A stretch of DNA of 64,000 nt, from the NCBI RefSeq assembly GCF_946151065.1, contig NZ_CAMGZA010000001.1, positions 682,001 to 746,000 of the forward strand, written 5' to 3'. Position numbers and translations under genes: made by a program. Below the pieces are notes generated by a model. That model had not been told where the DNA came from. It was given only the letters and a program-made list of their open reading frames with translations, and made no database searches. Below, piece after piece: positions 7,943-15,012 of this stretch; position 1 is the first letter of the stretch; each line of letters starts with the position of its first letter. This stretch comes from Microbacterium sp. Marseille-Q6965 (GTDB lineage Bacteria; Actinomycetota; Actinomycetes; Actinomycetales; Microbacteriaceae).

Positions 7943-9397
7943 TCACGCGACGGCACGCAGGGCCTCGGCGGGACTCAGGCGGGCCGCGCGCCAGCCGCCG
8001 ATCGCGCCCGCCAGCAGGCCGCCCGCAATCGCGAGGGCCACGGCGGCGAGCACCGTCCCGATGCTGAGGGGCGCGCTCAGCGCGATCTCGGCGGCGCCGT
8101 TCTGCGCCGTCCCAGGGCCGACACCCCCGAAACCGCCGCCCCCGCCGGGTGGCGCCGCTTCGGCGGCCGGCACGGCGGACACCGTGGGCTGGATGACGTC
8201 GATGGCCAGGGTGATCGCCAGTCCGAGGACCACGCCGGCCGCCGCCCCGATGAGCCCCTGCACGAGCGACTCGCCGGCCACCTGCCGCACGACGCGCCCG
8301 TTCGTCCAGCCGAGCGCCTTCAGGGTGCCGAACTCGCGCGTGCGGCGCGAGACGCCAGAGACCGTGAAAAGGATCGCCAGCAGCACGGCCACAGCCAGCA
8401 CCACGACCGAGAGCCACGCGCCGAGGCCCGCGATGAGCGCGGATGCGCTCGACAGCGATCCGGACACCGTTGCGGCAAGGTCGCTCTCGGAACTGACCGT
8501 CGCCTCGGGCAGTGCCTCGGCGAGGGCCGCCTGCACGGTCGCGATGTCGTCGGCGGCTTCGGCCTGCACATACACGGTGGAGACGACGTCCCCCGCGCCC
8601 GAGAGCTCCTGCGCGACGTCGAGTGGGATGAACACGTCGGCCGCGGCGTCCGCGGCGTCGGAGTCCGAAGCGACGACGCCGATCACCTCGAACTCCTCGC
8701 CGCCCAGATCGAGGGCGTCCCCCACCGCGATCTCGTTGGTCGTCGCATACGACGCGTCCACGACGGCGACGGAGGCTCCGGCGTCGGAGGCCGCAAGGGT
8801 GCGACCGTCTGTGAGCGACACCGACGACAACGGCCCGACGGACGTCGCGACATCGTCCACGCCGAGCACGCTCGTCTGCGCGAGGTCGAAGGAGCCGCCG
8901 CCGAAGCCGCCGCTGCGGCCGCCCTGCGGCGCGCCCTCGATCACCTGACCCTCTGCACCGGCGTCCTCGGGCGGCGACGGCAGCTCGCCGTCGAACGTCA
9001 TGTTGCTCAGGGCGAGCGCGCCCGATGCCGCCGCGACGCCGTCGGTGTCCACCGCCGTGTCGACCGCGGAGGCCTCGAGGGTGGAGCGCCCCATCTCGAC
9101 GGCCAACCGCGATTGGCTGACCTGCGTCGCGCCGTCCTCCCCCGTCGCCCCATCCTCGGCCCCGAACTCGAATCGCTGGCCGCCGCCCTCTCCGGGCTCC
9201 GCGGCCGCGCCACTGAGCGTGAGATCCGTGCCGACGCCGTAGACGGAGGCGAGCGCTGCCGCTTGCGCGTCGCGCACGCCGTTGGCGAGCGCTCCCACCA
9301 CCATGACGAGCGCGATGGCCAGGGCGAGCCCCGCCGCCACGATGATCGTCTGCTTCTTGCGGCCGGCGAGCTCGCGCCGCAGGTATCTGCCGTTCAT
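7943..9397 (-). CDS. ABC transporter permease, MacB-like FtsX fold
   Basis: 484 residues. One N-terminal membrane helix (about 17-40), a large extracytoplasmic domain (about 45-325) with a Gly/Phe-rich stretch near 190, then three C-terminal helices (about 330-352, 380-405 and 445-468). This is the MacB/FtsX topology. A second glycine-rich insert (PPGGGGGFGG, about residue 425) lies in the loop before the last helix. Divergent from a two-component system whose promoter region carries three CATAGG direct repeats, so control by that system is plausible. Substrate not determinable. Confidence 0.85.
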   Translation of the reverse strand: MNGRYLRRELAGRKKQTIIVAAGLALAIALVMVVGALANGVRDAQAAALASVYGVGTDLTLSGAAAEPGEGGGQRFEFGAEDGATGEDGATQVSQSRLAVEMGRSTLEASAVDTAVDTDGVAAASGALALSNMTFDGELPSPPEDAGAEGQVIEGAPQGGRSGGFGGGSFDLAQTSVLGVDDVATSVGPLSSVSLTDGRTLAASDAGASVAVVDASYATTNEIAVGDALDLGGEEFEVIGVVASDSDAADAAADVFIPLDVAQELSGAGDVVSTVYVQAEAADDIATVQAALAEALPEATVSSESDLAATVSGSLSSASALIAGLGAWLSVVVLAVAVLLAILFTVSGVSRRTREFGTLKALGWTNGRVVRQVAGESLVQGLIGAAAGVVLGLAITLAIDVIQPTVSAVPAAEAAPPGGGGGFGGVGPGTAQNGAAEIALSAPLSIGTVLAAVALAIAGGLLAGAIGGWRAARLSPAEALRAVA

Positions 9398-9508
9398 TCG
9401 GCTCCTTTCAGTGGATGTCCGGAGTCGACGGTAGGAATTCGTTCCATGGGGGCCCCATGACGTCGTTATGGAAGAGCTATGACGCGCACCGGCCCTTCAC
9501 AGCCCAGG

Positions 9509-9537
9509 CATAGGCCGCGCCATAGGAAACGCATAGG
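9509..9537. promoter_or_regulatory. Three CATAGG direct repeats upstream of response regulator
   Basis: CATAGG occurs at 9509-9514, 9521-9526 and 9532-9537, with starts 12 and 11 bp apart, about one helical turn. This is the arrangement expected for tandem OmpR/PhoB-family binding sites. It lies between the divergent ABC permease and the response regulator gene, suggesting autoregulation and/or control of the transporter. Confidence 0.55.
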
Positions 9538-9557
9538 TCGGCGCGCACAATGGAGCC

Positions 9558-10283
9558 ATGACCTCGCCGCAGCCCGCCCTCACCCGCGCCGACGGTTCGC
9601 CCGTCCGCGTGCTCGTCGTCGACGACGAACAGATGCTCACCGACCTGCTGTCGATGGCGCTGAAGATGGAGGGTTGGGAGGTCCGAGCGGCATCGAGCGG
9701 CTTCGATGCCCTGCAGGCGGCGCGCGAGTTCGGGCCCGACGCGATCGTGCTCGACATCATGATGCCCGACCTCGACGGCATGGCCGTGATGCAGCGGCTC
9801 CGCCAGGCGGGCGATGACGTGCCCATTCTCTTCCTCACCGCGAAGGACGCCGTGGCCGATCGGGTGGCCGGGCTGACCGCAGGCGGCGACGACTACGTCA
9901 CCAAGCCGTTCAGCCTCGAGGAGGTCGTGGCACGGCTGCGCGCGCTCATGCGCCGGGCCGGGGTGCAGACCGCCGAGAGCGAGCCGATCCTGCGCGTCGC
10001 CGACCTCACGCTGAACGAGGACAGCCACGAGGTCGACCGCGGCGGCGAACCGATCGAGCTGACCGCCACCGAGTTCGAGTTGCTGCGCTTCCTCATGCGC
10101 AATCCCCGGCGCGTGCTCTCGAAGGCGCAGATCCTGGATCGGGTGTGGCAGTACGACTTCGGTGGCAAGTCGAGCGTCGTCGAGCTGTACATCTCGTACC
10201 TGCGCAAGAAGATCGACGCGGGGCGCGAGCCGCTCATCCACACCATCCGAGGCGCCGGGTACATGATCAAGGCCCCGCAGTGA
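9558..10283 (+). CDS. OmpR/PhoB-family response regulator
   Basis: 241 residues. The receiver domain (about 16-130) has the acidic pair DDE near 22, phospho-acceptor Asp66 in VLDIMMPD and Lys116 in YVTKPF. The winged-helix DNA-binding domain (about 140-238) ends in the canonical T-I-R-G-x-G-Y motif. Its stop overlaps the start of the histidine kinase, forming a two-component operon. A CACAAT hexamer ends 6 nt before ATG 9558, so the mRNA may be leaderless. Signal unknown; the divergent MacB-like transporter is the obvious candidate target. Confidence 0.92.
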   Translation: MTSPQPALTRADGSPVRVLVVDDEQMLTDLLSMALKMEGWEVRAASSGFDALQAAREFGPDAIVLDIMMPDLDGMAVMQRLRQAGDDVPILFLTAKDAVADRVAGLTAGGDDYVTKPFSLEEVVARLRALMRRAGVQTAESEPILRVADLTLNEDSHEVDRGGEPIELTATEFELLRFLMRNPRRVLSKAQILDRVWQYDFGGKSSVVELYISYLRKKIDAGREPLIHTIRGAGYMIKAPQ

Positions 10284-11824
10284 CCGACGCGACCGGCGAG
10301 GAGCGCGCGGCGCGCACGGGCCCCCCGCGCCCCGGGCGCGAGGCGGCGTCCGCCGGGGTCGGCGCCGAGACCGGGGCCGCGCCGGCCGGCCGCCCCCCGA
10401 TGTCGTTCCAGACGAAGCTCATGCTCACCGTCTTCGCGATCGTCGCGCTGATCCTCGTCGTCGTCTCGGCAGTGATGAGCCTGGTGCTCGGGCGCGTGCT
10501 GGAGTCGTCGCTGTCGCAGCAGGTGGAGTCCCTCGCCGACAGCGCCTCGTCGTGGGTGTCGCCCGGGCAGGACGCCGCGTCCCAGCTCGCCGGCGCGCGG
10601 ACGTTCCCCGGCACCATCCTCATCGTGCTGTCGACGACCACCGGCGCCGTCTCCGGCGCGGTCAGCGACGGCCCCGAGGTCACGAGCCTCAGCGTGGCCC
10701 AGCTCACCGACGCGCGCAGCACGCGCAGCGAGCGCGCGACGACGGTCACGATCGCCGGCGAGGGCGAGTTCCGCATCGCCTCGGGTCAGGTGCCCGGCGC
10801 CGCCTACCTCATCGGGGTGTCGACCTCGGGCGTGCGCTCGACGGTGGGCCAGATGCTCTCGACGATCGCGTTCGTCACCGCCGGTGGTCTGCTCCTGCTC
10901 GGCGCGGCGGTCACCGCCGTCATCCATCGCGGCCTGCGGCCGCTCCGGGCGGTCGCCGACACGGCCACGCGGGTCGCGCACCTGCCCCTGCACGCCGGGG
11001 CGGTCTCGATCCGCGAGCGGGTGCCGGCGGACCAGGCGGACCCGCGCACCGAGATCGGGCAGGTGGGCGCCGCGCTCAATACGCTGCTCGACCACGTCGA
11101 CGCGTCGCTCGACGAGCGTCAGCGCAACGAGGACCGCATGCGACGCTTCGTCGCCGATGCCAGCCACGAGCTGCGCACGCCGCTGGCCTCGATCCGTGGC
11201 TACTCCGAGCTGTCGCTGCGCGACCCTTCACTCAGCGACACCACCGAGCAGTCGCTCGAGCGCATTCAGGCGCAGTCGATCCGGATGACGAGCCTTGTGG
11301 AAGACCTGCTGCTGCTGGCGCGCCTCGACGAGGGGACCGAGATCGTCGTGGGAGCGGTGGACCTCACCCAGGTGGCGGTGGAGGCGCTGGCGGATCAGCA
11401 GGTGGCCGCGCCGGATCACCGCTGGCAGGCGGACGTGCCGGAGGAGCCGGTCGTCGTCGCGGGGGACGCGGCACGGCTCAGTCAGGTCGTCCTGAACCTG
11501 CTCGCGAACGCCCGCACGCACACTCCCGCGGGAACCGAGGTGACGCTCCGCATCGCGCGCGAGGGCAGCGGCGGGGGCACCCGCGCGGTGCTGCAGGTGC
11601 ACGACAACGGCCCGGGCATCGATCCCGCACTGCAGAAGGAGCTGTTCGGCCGCTTCGCCCGCGGCGACGCCTCGCGCGCGCGCAAGACGGGCGGCACAGG
11701 TTTGGGGCTCGCGATCGCCAAGGCGATCGTCGAGGCGCACCAGGGCACGATCACGGTGCGCAGCGAGCCGGGCGACACGACGTTCGAGGTGCGCCTGCCC
11801 GCCCGGCCGGCCGACTCGGCCTGA
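10280..11824 (+). CDS. Sensor histidine kinase, HAMP-containing
   Basis: 514 residues from a GTG overlapping the regulator stop (GTGA). A Pro/Ala-rich cytoplasmic N-terminus (1-45), helix 1 (about 48-72), an extracytoplasmic sensor (about 75-190), helix 2 (about 195-215), HAMP, then HisKA with SHELRTPL (phospho-acceptor His296). HATPase follows with the N box (LLANARTH), DNGPGID and GTGLGLAI. It should autophosphorylate and pass phosphate to the co-transcribed regulator. The sensor domain has no recognisable ligand fold. It converges with prs with only an 11-bp gap. Confidence 0.92.
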   Translation: MTDATGEERAARTGPPRPGREAASAGVGAETGAAPAGRPPMSFQTKLMLTVFAIVALILVVVSAVMSLVLGRVLESSLSQQVESLADSASSWVSPGQDAASQLAGARTFPGTILIVLSTTTGAVSGAVSDGPEVTSLSVAQLTDARSTRSERATTVTIAGEGEFRIASGQVPGAAYLIGVSTSGVRSTVGQMLSTIAFVTAGGLLLLGAAVTAVIHRGLRPLRAVADTATRVAHLPLHAGAVSIRERVPADQADPRTEIGQVGAALNTLLDHVDASLDERQRNEDRMRRFVADASHELRTPLASIRGYSELSLRDPSLSDTTEQSLERIQAQSIRMTSLVEDLLLLARLDEGTEIVVGAVDLTQVAVEALADQQVAAPDHRWQADVPEEPVVVAGDAARLSQVVLNLLANARTHTPAGTEVTLRIAREGSGGGTRAVLQVHDNGPGIDPALQKELFGRFARGDASRARKTGGTGLGLAIAKAIVEAHQGTITVRSEPGDTTFEVRLPARPADSA

Positions 11825-11835
11825 CGACGAAAGGG

Positions 11836-12870
11836 CTATGCCGCCCCGTCGAACATGCTCGTGACGGAGCCGTCGTCGAAGACCTCGCGGATCGCGCGCG
11901 CCAGCAGCGGCGCGCTCGAGAGCACCGTGAGCTTGTCGAAGCGGCGGTCCTGCGGAACGGGCACCGTGTCGGTGACGACGACGCGGTCGATGGCCTCGTC
12001 CTGCAGGCGCTCCGTGGCGGGGTCGCTGAAGATCGCGTGGGTCGCGCCGACGATGACCTTGCGGGCGCCGTTCTCCTTGAGCGCCTGCGCCGCCTTCACG
12101 ATCGTGCCGGCGGTGTCGATCATGTCGTCGACGAGCAGGCACGTGCGACCCGCGACCTCGCCGACGATCTCGTGCACCGTCACCTGGTTGGCGACCTTGG
12201 GGTCGCGGCGCTTGTGGATGATCGCGAGCGGCGCGTTCAGCGAGTCCGACCACTGGTCGGCCACGCGCACGCGCCCCATGTCGGGCGAGACGACCGTGAG
12301 CGTCTCGCGCTCCTCGTCGGTGATCGTCTCGCGGAAGTGGCTCAGCAGCACCGGCTTGGCGAACAGGTGGTCGACGGGGCCGTTGAAGAAGCCCTGGATC
12401 TGCGAGGCGTGCAGGTCGACGCTCATGATCCGGTCGGCACCCGCCGTGGCGATGAGGTCGGTGATCAGGCGGGCCGAGATCGGCTCGCGGCCGCGGCCCT
12501 TCTTGTCCTGCCGCGAGTAGGGGTAGTACGGCGCGACGACGGTGACGCGCTTGGCCGACGCGCGCTTAAGCGCGTCGAGCATGATGAGCATCTCCATGAG
12601 GTCCTCATTCACGTTCTGCCCGAACGACTGGATGAGGAACACGTCGCTGCCGCGCATCGACACCTCGAAGCGCGTGTAGATCTCGCCGGAGGCGAAGGTG
12701 CGGTGCTCGGTCGGCGCGACCTGGATGCCCAGCTGCGCGGCGACCGCCTGCGCCAGTTCCGGGTGCGAGCGACCGGTCACCACCACGAGACGCTTCTTCG
12801 TCTTCGCGACGACGCCGGGGGCGATGCCCCGCTCGCGGTCGAGTTCAACCTTCTTTTGCTTCTGAGCCAC
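11836..12870 (-). CDS. prs: Ribose-phosphate pyrophosphokinase
   Basis: 344 residues from ATG 12870; homologues are mostly 315-330, and the extra length is a charged N-terminal extension (AQKQKKVELDRERG). It makes PRPP from ribose-5-phosphate and ATP for nucleotide, His and Trp synthesis. Seen: FASGEIYTRFE near residue 65, the flexible-loop RQDKKGRGREP region, and the PRPP-binding motif LLVDDMIDTAGT. Its start overlaps the end of glmU by 26 nt, so glmU-prs form one minus-strand transcription unit, a common actinobacterial arrangement. Confidence 0.96.
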   Translation of the reverse strand: MAQKQKKVELDRERGIAPGVVAKTKKRLVVVTGRSHPELAQAVAAQLGIQVAPTEHRTFASGEIYTRFEVSMRGSDVFLIQSFGQNVNEDLMEMLIMLDALKRASAKRVTVVAPYYPYSRQDKKGRGREPISARLITDLIATAGADRIMSVDLHASQIQGFFNGPVDHLFAKPVLLSHFRETITDEERETLTVVSPDMGRVRVADQWSDSLNAPLAIIHKRRDPKVANQVTVHEIVGEVAGRTCLLVDDMIDTAGTIVKAAQALKENGARKVIVGATHAIFSDPATERLQDEAIDRVVVTDTVPVPQDRRFDKLTVLSSAPLLARAIREVFDDGSVTSMFDGAA

Positions 12871-14305
12871 CGGCCGCCTCTTCTGCTTCGCGGGCCTGTC
12901 GCGCGGCGTCCGCCGCGGGAGTGCCCGCTCTGTTCTTCTCGACCCACCCCAGGGAGTTGCGCTGGGGTGCCACGCTGAGGGCGAGCGCTCCGGCCGGGAC
13001 GTCCTTGCGGATCACGGCTCCGGAACCCGTCTTCGCGCCGACACCGAGTCTAACGGGCGCCACCAGGTCGTTGTGCGTGCCCGTGTGCACGTGGTCCTCG
13101 ATGACCGTGCGGTGCTTGTTCACGTCGTCGTAGTTCGCGGTGATGGTGCTGGCACCGAGGTTCACGTGCCGGCCGATCGTCGCGTCGCCCACGTACGACA
13201 GATGCGGCACCTTGCTGCCGTCGCCGATCTGCGAGTTCTTGCTCTCCACGAACGTGCCGATCTTGCCGCCCTCGCCCAGGGTCGTGCCGGCGCGCACGTA
13301 GGCGAACGGCCCCACCGTGCTGCCTGGCCCGAAGACGGCGAGCGTGGCGTCGGAGCGGCGGATGACGGCGTCCTCCCCCACCTCGCAGTCCGTCAGCGAG
13401 GTGTCGGGCCCGATCGTCGCGCCCTCGGCGACGATCGTCGCGCCGAGCAGATGCGTGTTGGGAAGGATCGTGACGTCCTGGGCCAGCGTGACCGTGTCGT
13501 CGATCCACGTCGTCGCCGGATCCTGGATCGTCACCCCCTCGAGCTGCCAGCGCCGCACGATCCGGTCGTTCAAGATCCGGGCCGCCTCCGACAGCTGGGC
13601 GCGGTCGTTCACCCCGAGCGCCACGCGGGCGTCGGCGGCGATGCTCGCCGCGACGGCGCGCCCCGCCTCGCGCAGCAGGCGCACGACGTCGGTGAGGTAC
13701 AGTTCGCCCTGCGCGTTGTCGGCGTTCAGGCGCGGAAGGCTCTCGCGCAGCCCCGCGGCGCGGAAGACGTAGACGCCCGCGTTGATCTCGCCGATCGCGC
13801 GTTCGTCGTCGCTTGCGTCCTTGTGCTCGACGATCCGCTCCACGAGGCCGTCCGCGTCGCGCACGATGCGGCCGTATCCCGTCGCGTCGTCGAGCAGGGC
13901 GCTCAGCACCGTGGCCTCCGCCCCCGCCGCGCGGTGCTGCTCGACGAGCGCCGAGAGCGCGCCGGCATCGAGCAGTGGCACGTCGCCCGAGAGCACGAGC
14001 ACGTCGCCGTCGAAGCCGGCCGGCAGGGCGTCGACCGCGAGCTGTACCGCCCGCCCCGTGCCCGGCACGTCGTCCTGGTCGACGACCGTGACACCGGGGT
14101 GCGACGAGACGGTCTCGACGACGCGGTCGCGCTCGTGTCGGACGACAACCTCGATCACCTGCGCGCCGAGCGACTCGGCGGTGTGCAGGACGTGGCCGAC
14201 GAGCGGGCGCCCGCCGATCCGGTGAAGCACCTTCGGCGTGCGGGACTTCATGCGCGTGCCCTGCCCGGCTGCCAACACGACGATCGCCAGATTCTCGTGG
14301 TTCAT
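12845..14305 (-). CDS. glmU: Bifunctional UDP-GlcNAc pyrophosphorylase / glucosamine-1-P acetyltransferase
   Basis: 486 residues. The N-terminal uridylyltransferase domain begins at once with VVLAAGQGTRMKS (about 9-21). The C-terminal left-handed beta-helix (about 265-460) contains hexapeptide repeats and the acetyltransferase active-site region (EGGKIGTFVESKNS and NLGASTITANYD). It makes UDP-GlcNAc for peptidoglycan. The start cannot be much further upstream because the nucleotide-binding motif begins by residue 9, and ATG 14305 is only 1 nt past the mature 3' base of tRNA-Gln. No separate Shine-Dalgarno exists beyond GGAG in the tRNA acceptor strand. Confidence 0.95.
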   Translation of the reverse strand: MNHENLAIVVLAAGQGTRMKSRTPKVLHRIGGRPLVGHVLHTAESLGAQVIEVVVRHERDRVVETVSSHPGVTVVDQDDVPGTGRAVQLAVDALPAGFDGDVLVLSGDVPLLDAGALSALVEQHRAAGAEATVLSALLDDATGYGRIVRDADGLVERIVEHKDASDDERAIGEINAGVYVFRAAGLRESLPRLNADNAQGELYLTDVVRLLREAGRAVAASIAADARVALGVNDRAQLSEAARILNDRIVRRWQLEGVTIQDPATTWIDDTVTLAQDVTILPNTHLLGATIVAEGATIGPDTSLTDCEVGEDAVIRRSDATLAVFGPGSTVGPFAYVRAGTTLGEGGKIGTFVESKNSQIGDGSKVPHLSYVGDATIGRHVNLGASTITANYDDVNKHRTVIEDHVHTGTHNDLVAPVRLGVGAKTGSGAVIRKDVPAGALALSVAPQRNSLGWVEKNRAGTPAADAARQAREAEEAAGGSEAKEG

Positions 14306-14306
14306 G

Positions 14307-14378
14307 CTCCGCCACCAGGATTCGAACCTGGTCCTCACAGCTCCAAAGGCTGTCGTGCTGCCGTTACACCATGGCGGA
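14307..14378 (-). tRNA. tRNA-Gln (anticodon TTG)
   Basis: 72-nt cloverleaf on the minus strand: acceptor arms TCCGCCA/TGGCGGA plus discriminator G, anticodon loop CTTTGGA giving anticodon TTG, and T-loop GTTCGAATC. No CCA is encoded. It is directly followed by glmU on the same strand. Confidence 0.95.
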
Positions 14379-14427
14379 CCGCGGACGCGTCGCGCGCGAG
14401 CGACCGCGGAATCAGTCTCTCACGCGC

Positions 14428-14433
14428 GATAAT
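14428..14433 (+). promoter_or_regulatory. -10 element GATAAT for the MarR-type gene
   Basis: GATAAT is followed by exactly 6 nt and then ATG 14440, placing the predicted transcription start on the A of the start codon (leaderless). No Shine-Dalgarno is present. Confidence 0.55.
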
Positions 14434-14439
14434 GACCGG

Positions 14440-14940
14440 ATGGGCGCAACGGATGAGGTCGACCGGATCGTCGCCGCCTGGCGCACGCAGCGGGCGGATC
14501 TCGACTTCTCTCCCATGGAAGTGCTCTCGCGCGTCGACCGGCTCTCGCGCCACCTCGACCGCGCACGGCGCGAGGCCTTCGCCCGCACCGACATCGAGCC
14601 GTGGGAATGGGACGTGCTCTCGGCACTGCGGCGCGCGGGCGAGCCGTACCAGCTGAGTCCCAAGCAGCTGCTGCAGCAGACGCTCGTCTCCAGCGGCACC
14701 ATGACGAACCGCATCGACAAGCTCGTCCAGCGCGGGCTCGTGCAGCGTGAGGCCGACCCGGGCGACGGTCGCAGCATCCTCGTGACCCTCTCGGAGCAGG
14801 GCAGGATCCGCGTGGACGCGGCCATCACGCGCCTCATGGATGCCGAGGCCGAGTTGCTGCGCACGCTCTCGCCGGCCGAGCGCACGCGGCTCGCGGCGTT
14901 GCTGCGCCATCTCAGCCTCGGCTTCGAATCCGGCGCCTGA
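14440..14940 (+). CDS. MarR-family transcriptional regulator
   Basis: 166 residues. Winged helix-turn-helix of the MarR type: helix LSPKQLLQQTLVSSGTMTNRIDKLVQRGLVQRE spans the recognition region (about 76-108), then the D-x-R-S wing (DPGDGRSILV). Likely a dimer; ligand unknown. The start is set by a GATAAT -10 6 nt upstream (leaderless). It is transcribed in the same direction as the ABC-F gene 72 nt downstream, which has its own GATAAT element. The genome context (tRNA, glmU behind it) gives no clue to the target. Confidence 0.88.
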   Translation: MGATDEVDRIVAAWRTQRADLDFSPMEVLSRVDRLSRHLDRARREAFARTDIEPWEWDVLSALRRAGEPYQLSPKQLLQQTLVSSGTMTNRIDKLVQRGLVQREADPGDGRSILVTLSEQGRIRVDAAITRLMDAEAELLRTLSPAERTRLAALLRHLSLGFESGA

Positions 14941-14970
14941 GCACCGGGGCTGTCGCACAGGGCGGCACGG

Positions 14971-14976
14971 GATAAT
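14971..14976 (+). promoter_or_regulatory. -10 element GATAAT for the ABC-F leader ORF
   Basis: GATAAT is followed by 6 nt and ATG 14983, nearly the same layout (GATAATGGACGGATG) as the MarR promoter (GATAATGACCGGATG). The predicted start of transcription is the ATG itself. Confidence 0.5.
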
Positions 14977-14982
14977 GGACGG

Positions 14983-15012
14983 ATGCGCGCGATCGACCGG
15001 GACGACCACTGA
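14983..15012 (+). CDS. Nine-codon leader ORF (MRAIDRDDH) overlapping the ABC-F start
   Basis: A 9-residue open frame whose TGA (15010-15012) overlaps the ATG of the ABC-F gene as TGATG. It begins precisely at the predicted leaderless transcription start, so the ABC-F protein would be translated by coupling from this mini-ORF rather than from its own Shine-Dalgarno, which is absent. The Arg-Asp-Arg inside it resembles the R/K-x-R/K arrest sequence known for macrolide-stalled nascent chains, but that is speculative. It may simply be a coupling cistron. Confidence 0.4.
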   Translation: MRAIDRDDH

